64,000 bases of DNA from Kosmotoga olearia TBF 19.5.1. GTDB lineage: Bacteria; Thermotogota; Thermotogae; Petrotogales; Kosmotogaceae. The notes beneath the pieces are model-generated. The model saw only the letters and a program-made list of their open reading frames with translations. It did no database searches and was not told the DNA's origin. The position numbers were made by a program, and so were the translations under genes. The stretch spans positions 1,054,001 to 1,118,000 of the forward strand of contig NC_012785.1 in the NCBI RefSeq assembly GCF_000023325.1, given 5' to 3'. This document shows, piece by piece, positions 52,899 to 60,796 of this stretch; the first letter of the stretch is position 1; each line of letters begins with the position of its first letter.

Positions 52899-53909
52899 TC
52901 AAGCGCTTTCCCGAACGATGAGTTCTGTGGATAGAAGTATATTTTTCTGTTTTGCCTTTTTTCCTGATAGAATTCTTAAGAGCATATTTGATGCGAGTTC
53001 TCCCATAAGGTGCATATTCTGCGCAACAGTAGTTAAAGAAGGTACAAAATCTCTCGAAAGGCGTATATTGTCGAACCCAACTACTTTTACCTCACTCGGG
53101 ACTTTTACCCGGTTTTCGTAGAGCGCTCTTAGCGCACCAATAGCTATTAAATCTGAAAAGCAGAACAGCCCATCAAAGTCTTCGCCTTCTTTGAGAAGTT
53201 TTTCTACCGCTTTTTTTCCACCATTTATACTCACTGGAGTCTCGACTATCTTGCAATAGCTTATTTTGTATTTTTTGAGGGTATCTATATAAGCCTTTTT
53301 CCTGTGGAGGTATGAAGGTTTTTCCCCCATGCCGGTTACATAGACTATTCTCGAACAGCCAGTTTTTATTAGATGTTCAACGGCTTTATTTGCTCCACCG
53401 TAATTGTCTGAAGATACCGTGACGAAATCGTACTCTTTCATGAGATTCTCTCCAACGAGGATGGAAGGTATGGAATTTATCTTTAGCGTTTCCAGTAGTT
53501 CACGTTCGTAAATGCCCTCGAAAACGATGAGACCATCAAGAAGTCCGGAGTTCATATAGTCCACAAAGAGGGATTTACCTTGAGAGTCAAGCAGATTGAA
53601 AATAACACTACGGTAGTTCTGAGTCTTGAGCCATTCGACAGCTGCTCTTATACATTCTCCATAAAACGGTGAGATGATGAAGTCTTCATTTGATTTTACG
53701 AGAAAACCAATTGTTCTGGATTTCCCCCCTGCAAGCACTCTTGCCACAAATCTCGGGCGGTAATTAAGTTTTTTCATGGTTTCCATGATCAGGTTTAATG
53801 TTTCGGGGTTAACCTTTTCAGGGTGGTTTATTGCCCGGGATACAGTCATCTTTGAAACTCCCGCGGCTTTGGCAACCATTTCGATTGTTGGTTGAACCGT
53901 TTTCACCAT
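52899..53909 (-). CDS. LacI-family repressor of the sugar operon
   Basis: A 336-residue regulator: helix-turn-helix TIEMVAKAAGVSKMTVSRAI, hinge NYRPRFVARVLAGGKSRT, then a ribose-binding-like domain (RTIGFLVKSNEDF, DGLIVFEGIYERE, FDGLFCFSDLIAIGALRAL, VKVVGFDNIRLS). It is the first gene of the operon, and its promoter overlaps a perfect palindrome, so it should repress itself and the downstream transport genes until a sugar binds. Start ATG 53909; the GTG one codon later is equally spaced from GGAGGG. Confidence 0.93.
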   Translation of the reverse strand: MVKTVQPTIEMVAKAAGVSKMTVSRAINHPEKVNPETLNLIMETMKKLNYRPRFVARVLAGGKSRTIGFLVKSNEDFIISPFYGECIRAAVEWLKTQNYRSVIFNLLDSQGKSLFVDYMNSGLLDGLIVFEGIYERELLETLKINSIPSILVGENLMKEYDFVTVSSDNYGGANKAVEHLIKTGCSRIVYVTGMGEKPSYLHRKKAYIDTLKKYKISYCKIVETPVSINGGKKAVEKLLKEGEDFDGLFCFSDLIAIGALRALYENRVKVPSEVKVVGFDNIRLSRDFVPSLTTVAQNMHLMGELASNMLLRILSGKKAKQKNILLSTELIVRESA

Positions 53910-53920
53910 CCACCCTCCTC

Positions 53921-53936
53921 ATGTTACCGGTAACAT
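53921..53936. promoter_or_regulatory. LacI-type operator of the sugar operon
   Basis: ATGTTACCGGTAACAT is a perfect 16-bp palindrome with a central CG. It begins 12 bp upstream of the LacI start and covers the predicted transcription start. Confidence 0.8.
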
Positions 53937-53963
53937 TATCTCATAATACAATAGATTTTCCAA
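53935..53963 (-). promoter_or_regulatory. Promoter of the LacI-sugar operon
   Basis: On the minus strand TTGGAA (53963-53958), 17 bases, GATAAT (53940-53935). Transcription would start inside the palindromic operator. Confidence 0.65.
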
Positions 53964-54052
53964 AGTTATTTAGCAAGGATTAACTCATGTCACAAATGAA
54001 GTATGGTGGTTAAAAGGGTTTAGGTTTACTGACGGATAACATTCTCACGAAG

Positions 54053-55282
54053 TCAACTTCGATTTGTTTTCGTATCGGACTTTATCATGAAAACAAAGAT
54101 AAAAGCAATTGCAAATGAGACTGCCGCGGTGATAAACATCGAGCCAAACCCTAAGAAATCAACGAAAAACCCGAATATTAGAGGTCCGAGTATCGCCGCT
54201 AACGATGAGAAGAAATAATATATGCCGGTGTATGTTCCCACTTTTTCTTCTGTTGTTGTTTCCACCACCATAGGATAAGAGTTTATGTTTATGCATGCCC
54301 AGAAGAACCCGCCTATCGCAAAAAGGAGCATCATAACTACGTTATATGGCATCCCGAATACGCTGGTTGTTGTTCTAACGATTGCTAGAAGTCCAAAAAC
54401 AATGAAGAGCCCTGCCACACCAACTAAAATTGTTCTTTTCTTTCCGAACTTTGTAGCTATAAAGCCACTCGGGATGGCAAAGACGAGGAAAGCTGCTGCA
54501 AAACTGCTGAGGATTATAGAACCGGTACTTTCTTTTATTTTGAGGAAATGAACACTATAATTACTAAAAGTTGCTTCCACTCCCTGATAGCCAACAAACC
54601 AGAAGAATATGGCTAAAAGTATATATAGAGCTGTCTTGTCTTTACTGACAAAAATCTCTTTTATTGAAGATATCAGGCCAATTTTTTGCTCTTCATTTGT
54701 GGTAACGGTGATGTTCTTTGGTTCCTTTATAAAGATGTACAGCATAGCCAGAGCAAGGAACATCAAAATGGCAGTAGCAATGAACGGAAGATTTTTGTTT
54801 ATATCGTACAGTACAGCCCCGACGGAAAGGACCAGAACGGAAGCCAATCCACCCATGAAGTTTATTATTCCATTGGCTTTGCTACGCAAGGGCCTTGGTG
54901 TTATATCCGGCATAAGGGCAACTGTTGGTGCTCTATAAATTGCCATAGCGAGGTTAAAGGATATTAGGATAATCATCAGGGAAGTAAAACTACTGTATTG
55001 AGGCAAAAGAGCAAAAAGGATGGCTGAGATGGGAATACCTATGAGCAAGTACGGCATTCTTCTTCCAAATCGGGTATTTGTCCTATCGCTAAGACTTCCA
55101 AAAACAGGAATCAGGGTAATAGCCAGAATATTGTCCAGAGTCATGATGGAGTTTATCCAGAACTGACTCTTGATGTAGGTTTTCAAGAAAAGCGGGATGT
55201 AGTAGTTATAAAGTGGCCAGGTAAGACTGATAGCAAAAAAACCAAGCCCAAGAATGAATGTTTTCTTGTAATCCAGTTTCAA
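54053..55282 (-). CDS. MFS transporter, probable sugar carrier
   Basis: A 12-helix major facilitator protein of about 409 residues from TTG 55282, behind GGGGGG. The loop between helices 2 and 3 reads GSLSDRTNTRFGRRMPYLLI, the GPH/SLC45-like form of the MFS signature, typical of sugar-cation symporters. A central cytoplasmic loop (IKEPKNITVTTNEEQKIG) divides the halves. It is upstream of the LacI gene on the same strand with a 143-bp gap holding the LacI promoter, so it is probably its own unit. Confidence 0.85.
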   Translation of the reverse strand: MKLDYKKTFILGLGFFAISLTWPLYNYYIPLFLKTYIKSQFWINSIMTLDNILAITLIPVFGSLSDRTNTRFGRRMPYLLIGIPISAILFALLPQYSSFTSLMIILISFNLAMAIYRAPTVALMPDITPRPLRSKANGIINFMGGLASVLVLSVGAVLYDINKNLPFIATAILMFLALAMLYIFIKEPKNITVTTNEEQKIGLISSIKEIFVSKDKTALYILLAIFFWFVGYQGVEATFSNYSVHFLKIKESTGSIILSSFAAAFLVFAIPSGFIATKFGKKRTILVGVAGLFIVFGLLAIVRTTTSVFGMPYNVVMMLLFAIGGFFWACININSYPMVVETTTEEKVGTYTGIYYFFSSLAAILGPLIFGFFVDFLGFGSMFITAAVSFAIAFIFVFMIKSDTKTNRS

Positions 55283-55363
55283 TTGACACTCCCCCCTGCA
55301 ATATATGATGATTAGAAAAAACACATTGATTATATCATTTGAGGGAGAACCGAAATCCGGTGT

Positions 55364-55386
55364 TCGAGAATCGAGAACCGAGAGAA
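55364..55386. repeat. CGAGAAC-type degenerate tandem repeat
   Basis: CGAGAAT, CGAGAAC, CGAGAGAA in tandem, the opposite-strand form of the CTCGG repeats seen in other islands. Degenerate hairpin-like stretches (GAACTTCGTTC near 55408) follow up to the regular array. Confidence 0.55.
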
Positions 55387-55485
55387 TGCTATGCTGCTGA
55401 CGTGCAGAACTTCGTTCCGGAGACTCACAACGTTGACGCTTGCGAGGCTGAGGCTGCGGACGCTGTCAGTTAATAAAGCGACACG

Positions 55486-55541
55486 AACCGCAAGCGGTTG
55501 ACACGAACTCCTGTGGAGTTGTTCCGAACCACTACGTGGTT
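55486..55541. repeat. Micro-hairpin array (locus 4), interrupted by the group II intron
   Basis: AACCGCAAGCGGTT (55486), AACTCCTGTGGAGTT (55506) and AACCACTACGTGGTT (55527), each followed by a 6-bp GNNNCG spacer. The next unit in register would begin at 55548, which is the first base of the intron. It continues after the intron as AACTGCTTCGCAGTT at 58884-58898. The same three stems occur in inverted order at locus 3. Confidence 0.85.
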
Positions 55542-56202
55542 GTCTCGGTGTGCCCGGCATGACATACAACTATAGGGTGAAAGTCCCGAATGCGGGGAGC
55601 GAGATAAGCATTAGCTGAGGGCAAGGGTGTCACTGGTAACGGTGAATCTGAAGGAAGCCTAAGGCAAAATCTGGAACTGAACGAAAGTGAACCAGTGTTG
55701 GCCGGTAGAGAGGGTAACCTTGCCGAGAATGGGTAAGCCCGAGCTCCAACTCTACAGGTTTGGATGGCAGGATTCGGATGAAAGCTGTATGTCTTACCCG
55801 GGGAAGTCCTCACTCGTCCCAAAATGGGTAAGCCGGAACAAGGGGAGACCCAAGGACTGGTGAAGCGGAGGAGGATGGCAGACGAACCCGTAGTAGTGTT
55901 GAACCTCTCTGAAAGGAGAAGGGACTATCGCCTTGAGCGATGGGGGTAACAGGAACCGAAAGGGCCTGTTACTTGCGAAGGGGGGAAGGATTGAGGAAAT
56001 GGCACAAAGGGAAGCGAGTATAACAGGAGTCCGTAACGGAGGCTGAAATGCTAACGACGGTTGAGAATAGCCGGGGCAGGTAAGTAACCATTGCAAAGAT
56101 AGGAAGATTCCCGGGGGGGGGGTAAAGAATCCAATCTTTGGATGGGAGAAGAAACCGATTCTGTTATATGCGACTTATCCGGAAGGCCATACAGGAGGAA
56201 AC

Positions 56203-57474
56203 ATGAGGAAGTACTACAGTCTTATTGACAAAGTTTATCTGGAAGCGAACCTGGTCAAAGCATATCACAAGGTGCGGAAGAACAACGGAGCACCTGGGAT
56301 AGATGGAGTAACGGTTCAGGAGTATGGAGAAAACCTTCTGGAAAGGATTAAGAAACTCAGCGAAAAGTTGCGAAAAGGAGAATACCGGCCTTCACCGGTA
56401 AAAAGGGTAGAAATCCCGAAAGGAAATGGGAAGACACGTATGCTCGGGATACCGACGGTAGAGGATCGAATAGTACAACAATCGCTGAAAGAAATAATGG
56501 AACCAATCTTTGAGGAAGGATTTCATCCTTCAAGTTATGGATACAGGAAAGGAAGGAATCCACACCAGGCAGTAGAGAAAGCCTATGCCTTCGCGTGCAA
56601 ATACAAAATGAAATACGTGGTACAGTTAGACCTTAGTCAATGCTTTGACACCTTAGACCACGAAAAGATGATAGACGCAGTAGCGGAAAGAATAAGCGAT
56701 GGCAAAATATTGAGACTAATAAGAAGTTTCCTCAAAAGTGGAGTCATAACAGACCAATACCAACCCAGTGAGATGGGAAGTCCACAGGGCGGAGTAATAA
56801 GCCCCCTGCTATCCAACATCTATCTGAACAAATTTGACCAGAAAATGATGGCCAGAGGAATAAGGATAGTGAGATATGCAGATGACATACTAATCTTCGC
56901 AAAGAGCTACAAAAGCGCGGAAAAATATCTGAGAATAGCTATCCGAATACTGGAAAAAGAGCTGAAATTGAAGGTCAACAAAGAAAAGACGAGAATAACC
57001 ACGATAGATGATGGAATCGAATTTCTTGGATTCACCATACAAAAAGGCAAAATACGAATCCAGGAAAAGAAAATAAAGAGGTTCAAAGCCAAAGCAAAAA
57101 CACTCACCCGAAGAAACCAATGTACACCGATCGGAGAGATAATAAAACGACTAAACCAATTGCTGAGAGGCTTCAGCAATTACTACAAAATAATCGACTG
57201 GGTGGGAGTATTCAGAGACCTCATGGGTTGGATAAGAAGGAGATTGAGAGCCATAATCCTGCGACAATGGAAAACGACAAAGAAACTACGCAGGGTGATG
57301 AGACAAAAAGGATACAGAGGCGAAATATCCGGAATAAGAATGAACAAATGGAGAAGCTCTCGATCGCGATTGGTCAGTAGACTACTGCCTAACAAATATT
57401 TTCAGAAGATAGGGCTGTATGATATGAAGCTTTCACATGTACCACTGTCGGAGAATCCGATACTCAATCCATGA
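56203..57474 (+). CDS. ltrA: Group II intron reverse transcriptase/maturase
   Basis: A 423-residue intron-encoded protein starting behind CAGGAGG. The RT domain shows NNGAPGIDGVTV, IPKGNGKTRMLGIPTVEDR, QLDLSQCFDTLDHE, GSPQGGVISPLLSNIYL and the catalytic YADD in RIVRYADDILIFAKS. The maturase X/GIIM part follows (LRGFSNYYKIIDWVGVFRDL, WIRRRLRAIILRQWK). No HNH endonuclease domain is present, so integration must rely on reverse splicing at hairpins or at replication forks, as in class C-like introns. Class assignment is inference. Confidence 0.93.
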   Translation: MRKYYSLIDKVYLEANLVKAYHKVRKNNGAPGIDGVTVQEYGENLLERIKKLSEKLRKGEYRPSPVKRVEIPKGNGKTRMLGIPTVEDRIVQQSLKEIMEPIFEEGFHPSSYGYRKGRNPHQAVEKAYAFACKYKMKYVVQLDLSQCFDTLDHEKMIDAVAERISDGKILRLIRSFLKSGVITDQYQPSEMGSPQGGVISPLLSNIYLNKFDQKMMARGIRIVRYADDILIFAKSYKSAEKYLRIAIRILEKELKLKVNKEKTRITTIDDGIEFLGFTIQKGKIRIQEKKIKRFKAKAKTLTRRNQCTPIGEIIKRLNQLLRGFSNYYKIIDWVGVFRDLMGWIRRRLRAIILRQWKTTKKLRRVMRQKGYRGEISGIRMNKWRSSRSRLVSRLLPNKYFQKIGLYDMKLSHVPLSENPILNP

Positions 57475-57506
57475 GCCGTGTACGTTGGCCCGTACGCACG
57501 GTTCTG
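57473..57506 (+). ncRNA. Group II intron domain V
   Basis: GAGCCGTG pairs with CACGGTTC around an inner TACG/CGTA stem, the conserved catalytic hairpin of group II introns. It begins at the RT stop codon. Confidence 0.8.
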
Positions 57507-57529
57507 TGAGAGGACGGGGGGATTCCCCC

Positions 57530-58861
57530 GGGTCTGTTAGCAATTTTGTGTAAACTCCCTCCGAAATATGAGAAAATAACAAAAAGCTAAGGAGGGAGAA
57601 CAGTGGGAAACTTTGACAAAGAAGCAATGAAGAGATTGGTACGAGAGAGGAAATTAAAGACAACAGAAGACGCGGAAAATCTTGTAAAAGAATTATTTGG
57701 AGACATCATTAAAGAGATGCTGGAAACGGAACTTGAAGAAGAACTGGGCTATTCCAAGCATGACTATAGGAACAAAGAAACGGATAACTCCCGAAACGGT
57801 TATTCGAAAAAAACAGTGAATACCTCATATGGCAAAATAGAGCTTTCAATTCCCAGGGATCGAAAAGGTGAATTCGAACCAATAGTGGTTAAAAAGCACC
57901 AGCGAAGCATAGCTTCCATAGAGGACCAGATATTGTCTATGTATGCCCGGGGAATGACATACAGGGACATACAGGCACATCTTAAGGACATATACGGCTC
58001 TGAATTGTCAACTGAAAGCATAAGCAGGATAACAGACAAGATAATACCCATCGTTTCCGAATGGAGAAACAGACCCCTTGAAGAGGTATATACCATAATC
58101 TACATGGATGCTATCTTTTTCAAAGTCTCTGAGAACAACCAGATAAGAAATAAGGCTTTGTATATAGCCTTTGGGATAAATCTGGAAGGAATGAAAGATG
58201 TCCTAGGAATGTGGATAGCTCAGAGTGAAGGTTCAAAATACTGGCTTGGTGTGCTAAATGAGCTGAAAAACCGAGGTGTCAAAGGAGTGATGTTCTTTTC
58301 AATAGACGGATTAAAGGGAATGGAAGAGGCAATAGAAGCGGTATATCCCCAGGCTAAAATCCAGAGATGCGTAGTACACCAGATAAGATATTCCATGAAA
58401 TTTGTATCCTGGAAAGACAAAAAGAAATTCGCTGCTGACCTGAAATCGGTATACACAGCAGACACAAGAGAAGCAGCATGGAACGCCCTTATGGCTTTTG
58501 AAGAGAAATGGGGAGAAAAGTATCCTTTCAGCATTAAAAGCTGGAAAGACAACTGGGAATCCCTCACGACCTATTTCGAATATCCCAAAGAGATTAGAAA
58601 ATTGATTTACACAACCAATCCAATAGAATCCCTGAACAGCCAACTCAGGAAGGTAACAAAGAACAGAGGTGTTTTTCCCAATGACATGGCTCTCATGAAA
58701 CTGGCATATCTCGCCATTAACAATATAACTAGAAAATGGACCGTGAGAATAAATGAATGGGATAAAATCCTTGCCACTTTGATGATAGAATTTGATTGGG
58801 TGAAATCCTATGTCTGATCTTTTCCGGAGTTTGGGGTTTACACAAAATATGTGACACGCCC
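57530..58861 (+). mobile_element. IS256-family insertion sequence inside intron domain VI
   Basis: The element is 1332 bp. Its left end starts GGGTCTGTTAGCAATTTTG, and its right end, reverse-complemented, starts GGGCGTGTCACATATTTTG. Both continue TGTAAAC. It is flanked by a 9-bp duplication GATTCCCCC (57521-57529 and 58862-58870). Length, ends and duplication size fit the IS256 family. Confidence 0.88.
57603..58817 (+). CDS. IS256-family (mutator-type) transposase
   Basis: DDE transposase of 404 residues, GTG start behind GGAGGGAG. The N-terminal half has YSKHDYRNKETDNSRNGYSK and ISRITDKIIP. Catalytic residues are Asp in IIYMDAIFFKV, Asp in MFFSIDGLKGME and Glu in TTNPIESLNSQLRK. RCVVHQIRYSM is the conserved C/H region. 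It appears intact. Confidence 0.95.
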   Translation: MGNFDKEAMKRLVRERKLKTTEDAENLVKELFGDIIKEMLETELEEELGYSKHDYRNKETDNSRNGYSKKTVNTSYGKIELSIPRDRKGEFEPIVVKKHQRSIASIEDQILSMYARGMTYRDIQAHLKDIYGSELSTESISRITDKIIPIVSEWRNRPLEEVYTIIYMDAIFFKVSENNQIRNKALYIAFGINLEGMKDVLGMWIAQSEGSKYWLGVLNELKNRGVKGVMFFSIDGLKGMEEAIEAVYPQAKIQRCVVHQIRYSMKFVSWKDKKKFAADLKSVYTADTREAAWNALMAFEEKWGEKYPFSIKSWKDNWESLTTYFEYPKEIRKLIYTTNPIESLNSQLRKVTKNRGVFPNDMALMKLAYLAINNITRKWTVRINEWDKILATLMIEFDWVKSYV

Positions 58862-58883
58862 GATTCCCCCCCTCCTACTCGAT

Positions 58884-58930
58884 AACTGCTTCGCAGTTGA
58901 CTAGGAGAGATCCTGAACTTGATTCAGGAT
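58884..58930. repeat. Hairpin unit resuming after the intron, plus ATCCTGAA...TTCAGGAT palindrome
   Basis: AACTGCTTCGCAGTT (58884-58898) is the next unit of array locus 4. At 58910-58930 lies the cleanest copy of the 21-bp palindrome (ATCCTGAAC, TTG, ATTCAGGAT). Confidence 0.8.
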
Positions 58931-59020
58931 CTATTGTCCTTGTTTTCTCGGATCTCAATTAACTAAATTCCAATTTCCAACATCTGGTCTTGTTCTTTTT
59001 TTACACCGAAGACACGTATC

Positions 59021-59177
59021 AACTCCAAAGGAGTTCGTACCACCGGTGGAGCCGGTCGTACCAATCCCGAAGGGATTCGCAGCGGCAGCGAGCTGCATTC
59101 TCGACTTCTCGATTATTGATCAAGTCTGGAATGACCTTCGTAAACGTTCTCGGATCTCGAACACCGGATCTCGGTTT
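59021..59177. repeat. Micro-hairpin array (locus 5) and CTCGG tandem repeats
   Basis: AACTCCAAAGGAGTT (59021), ACCGGTGGAGCCGGT (59042), AATCCCGAAGGGATT (59063) and GCAGCGAGCTGC (59085) at an exact or near 21-bp period. The first two spacers are CGTACC, the reverse complement of the GNNNCG type, so the array is in minus orientation. Degenerate CTCGA/CTCGG repeats run from 59097 to 59177. The island ends about 70 bp before rtcB. Confidence 0.82.
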
Positions 59178-59248
59178 TTGTATTAGCGCCTACTTTTTTC
59201 TCTCGAGTGATAGAATCTTACTGAACCCAAATAAATCGGGGTGATGTT

Positions 59249-60400
59249 ATGAACTTTTACAGTCCTAAACTAAAGGCAAAGTTCTGGATACCCGTGAAAG
59301 AAATTGAAGAAGAGGCGATGCAGCAAATCAGGAATCTTTCGGAAATTCCAGACGTTTTTAGATGGATAGCAGTAATGCCGGATGTTCATCCGGGTTATGG
59401 TATGCCCATAGGCTGTGTAGTAGCGCTGAAGGAAAATGTTATTCCTTATGCCGTTGGTATGGATATAGGATGTGGGGTTGTTACTGTCAAAACAGACCTA
59501 ACCGCAGACATGGTGATGAAATATCGCCAGCAGATACTCAAGTTATTTCTTGAAAAAATACCTGTTGGCTTCAAGTGGAGAAAAAAAGCACTCGCAAGTG
59601 ATTTCTGGAAGCGAGAACCCGCCGGGCCCATCACTGAAAGGGAACGAAAAAATGCCGAAAAGCAGCTTGGAACCCTTGGAGGAGGAAACCATTTTATAGA
59701 GATTCAAAAGGATGAGCTTGGGAATATTTACCTTACAGTGCATAGCGGTTCGCGTAACCTTGGAAAACAGGTAGCGAGTTATTATGACAAAATCGCCAGG
59801 GAATACTGTAAAAAGCGGGGCATAAAGCCACCTCCCGGGCTGGCCTGGTTGCCGAGGAATAGCAAATCCGGAAGACAATATCTTGCAGAGATGGAGTTTT
59901 GCATGGCCTTCGCTTCAGAAAATCGCCGTTTGCTGGTGGCATCCGCATTAGAAGTAATGCGGTACTTTTTCCCCGAAATGAAAGAGCTGGAAAGAATTGA
60001 GACAGTTCACAATTATGCGAGTCTTGAGAGGCATTATGGAGAAAAGGTGCTTGTCCATCGAAAAGGAGCGGTGCTGGCAAAAGGTAAAGTGATAATTCCC
60101 GGTTCCATGGGGAGTCCCACCTACATAGCCAAAGGCCTGTGCAATCCTGAAAGTTTTTGTTCTTGCTCTCACGGTGCGGGAAGGGTGCTGGGCAGGCATG
60201 AAGCGAAAAGAAAGCTCAATTTTGCCGAAGTGAAGAAAGATCTGGATGAGAGAAATGTCGTTCTTATGACTCCGGATAAAGGTGCTGTAATAGAAGAAGC
60301 CAGAGTAGCTTACAAAGACATAGATAAAGTTATGGATTATCAAAAGGATCTGGTGGAACGATTGGTAAAATTAACCCCTCTTGCTGTGATTAAAGGCTGA
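59249..60400 (+). CDS. rtcB: RNA-splicing ligase RtcB
   Basis: Mn/GTP-dependent ligase joining 2',3'-cyclic phosphate to 5'-hydroxyl RNA ends. It has 383 residues, a compact bacterial form. Motifs are MPDVHPGYGMPIGCVVAL, the metal site VGMDIGCGVV, TLGGGNHFIEIQ, TVHSGSRNLGKQ and NYASLERHYG. SCSHGAGRVLGRHEAK carries the guanylylated histidine region. Start ATG follows GGGGTGATG. It is isolated, with repeat islands and the intron immediately upstream. No archease or RNA-repair partner is nearby. Confidence 0.93.
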   Translation: MNFYSPKLKAKFWIPVKEIEEEAMQQIRNLSEIPDVFRWIAVMPDVHPGYGMPIGCVVALKENVIPYAVGMDIGCGVVTVKTDLTADMVMKYRQQILKLFLEKIPVGFKWRKKALASDFWKREPAGPITERERKNAEKQLGTLGGGNHFIEIQKDELGNIYLTVHSGSRNLGKQVASYYDKIAREYCKKRGIKPPPGLAWLPRNSKSGRQYLAEMEFCMAFASENRRLLVASALEVMRYFFPEMKELERIETVHNYASLERHYGEKVLVHRKGAVLAKGKVIIPGSMGSPTYIAKGLCNPESFCSCSHGAGRVLGRHEAKRKLNFAEVKKDLDERNVVLMTPDKGAVIEEARVAYKDIDKVMDYQKDLVERLVKLTPLAVIKG

Positions 60401-60407
60401 AAGTTGT

Positions 60408-60622
60408 TCACTTCACCTCCATATTCTTTTGTTCTTCTGATACTTTTTCAACAATTCGCAGAGCTTTGTCAAGCATAGGATCTGCTTCACCAATTAGCCA
60501 TGAGATCTTTTCCTCAAGGCTCAGAGGTATGGGAATATCCGGCTCTATATGTCTCCCCTCTTCAAGAAGCAAAATCCTCGCTTTTGATAGATTTGCATTG
60601 TATTTTTGATTGACGTTTTTCT
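60408..60622 (-). pseudogene. Gene remnant, truncated at the 5' end
   Basis: A minus-strand frame of about 70 codons without a credible start encodes SKARILLLEEGRHIEPDIPI, then SLEEKISWLIGEADPMLDKA and a charged helical end. It stops at 60408, beside the rtcB stop. Codon choice looks coding. No ribosome-binding site or ATG is found, and upstream lies an IS256 end fragment, so it is probably the tail of a lost gene. I do not recognise the family. Confidence 0.5.
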
Positions 60623-60713
60623 ATTTTACAATCGATGTGAACATTCAGTTTCATGAGACTGTTTTTGTTAGTCATTGTTGCATATACACTGTCTCATTTT
60701 TGGGGTTATATCA

Positions 60714-60751
60714 CATATTTCGGAGGGAGTTTACGCAAAATTGCTAACAGA
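60714..60751 (-). repeat. Solo IS256-type terminal fragment
   Basis: Read on the minus strand, 38 bases match the left end of the IS256 element at 57533-57570 with one mismatch (TCTGTTAGCAATTTTG then C/T then GTAAACTCCCTCC). No transposase or second end is nearby, so this is a relic of an earlier insertion or deletion. Confidence 0.75.
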
Positions 60752-60796
60752 TTCAATTCAGAATTTATAGAAAATTCTTGACACAGCCTGGCTAGA

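Larger units (their letters stand above)
55548..58883 (+). mobile_element. Group II intron with internal IS256-family insertion
   Basis: The 5' end GTGTGCCCGGCATGAC and the nearby CTATAGGGTGAAAGTCCCG are the standard start of bacterial group II introns. A structured 5' region of about 650 nt precedes the reverse transcriptase gene. Domain V is at about 57473-57506 (GAGCCGTG...CACGGTTC). A GC hairpin matching domain VI begins at 57515 but is split by the IS256 element, and its remainder (CCTCCTACTCGAT) ends at 58883. Without the IS and one target copy the intron would be about 1995 bp. The boundaries also fit the 21-bp register of the surrounding hairpin array. Confidence 0.85.

Noticed and set aside
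55532-56096. Minus-strand open frames in the 5' part of the intron
   Set aside because: They lie in the structured RNA region of the group II intron and are explained by its GC-rich conserved stems.
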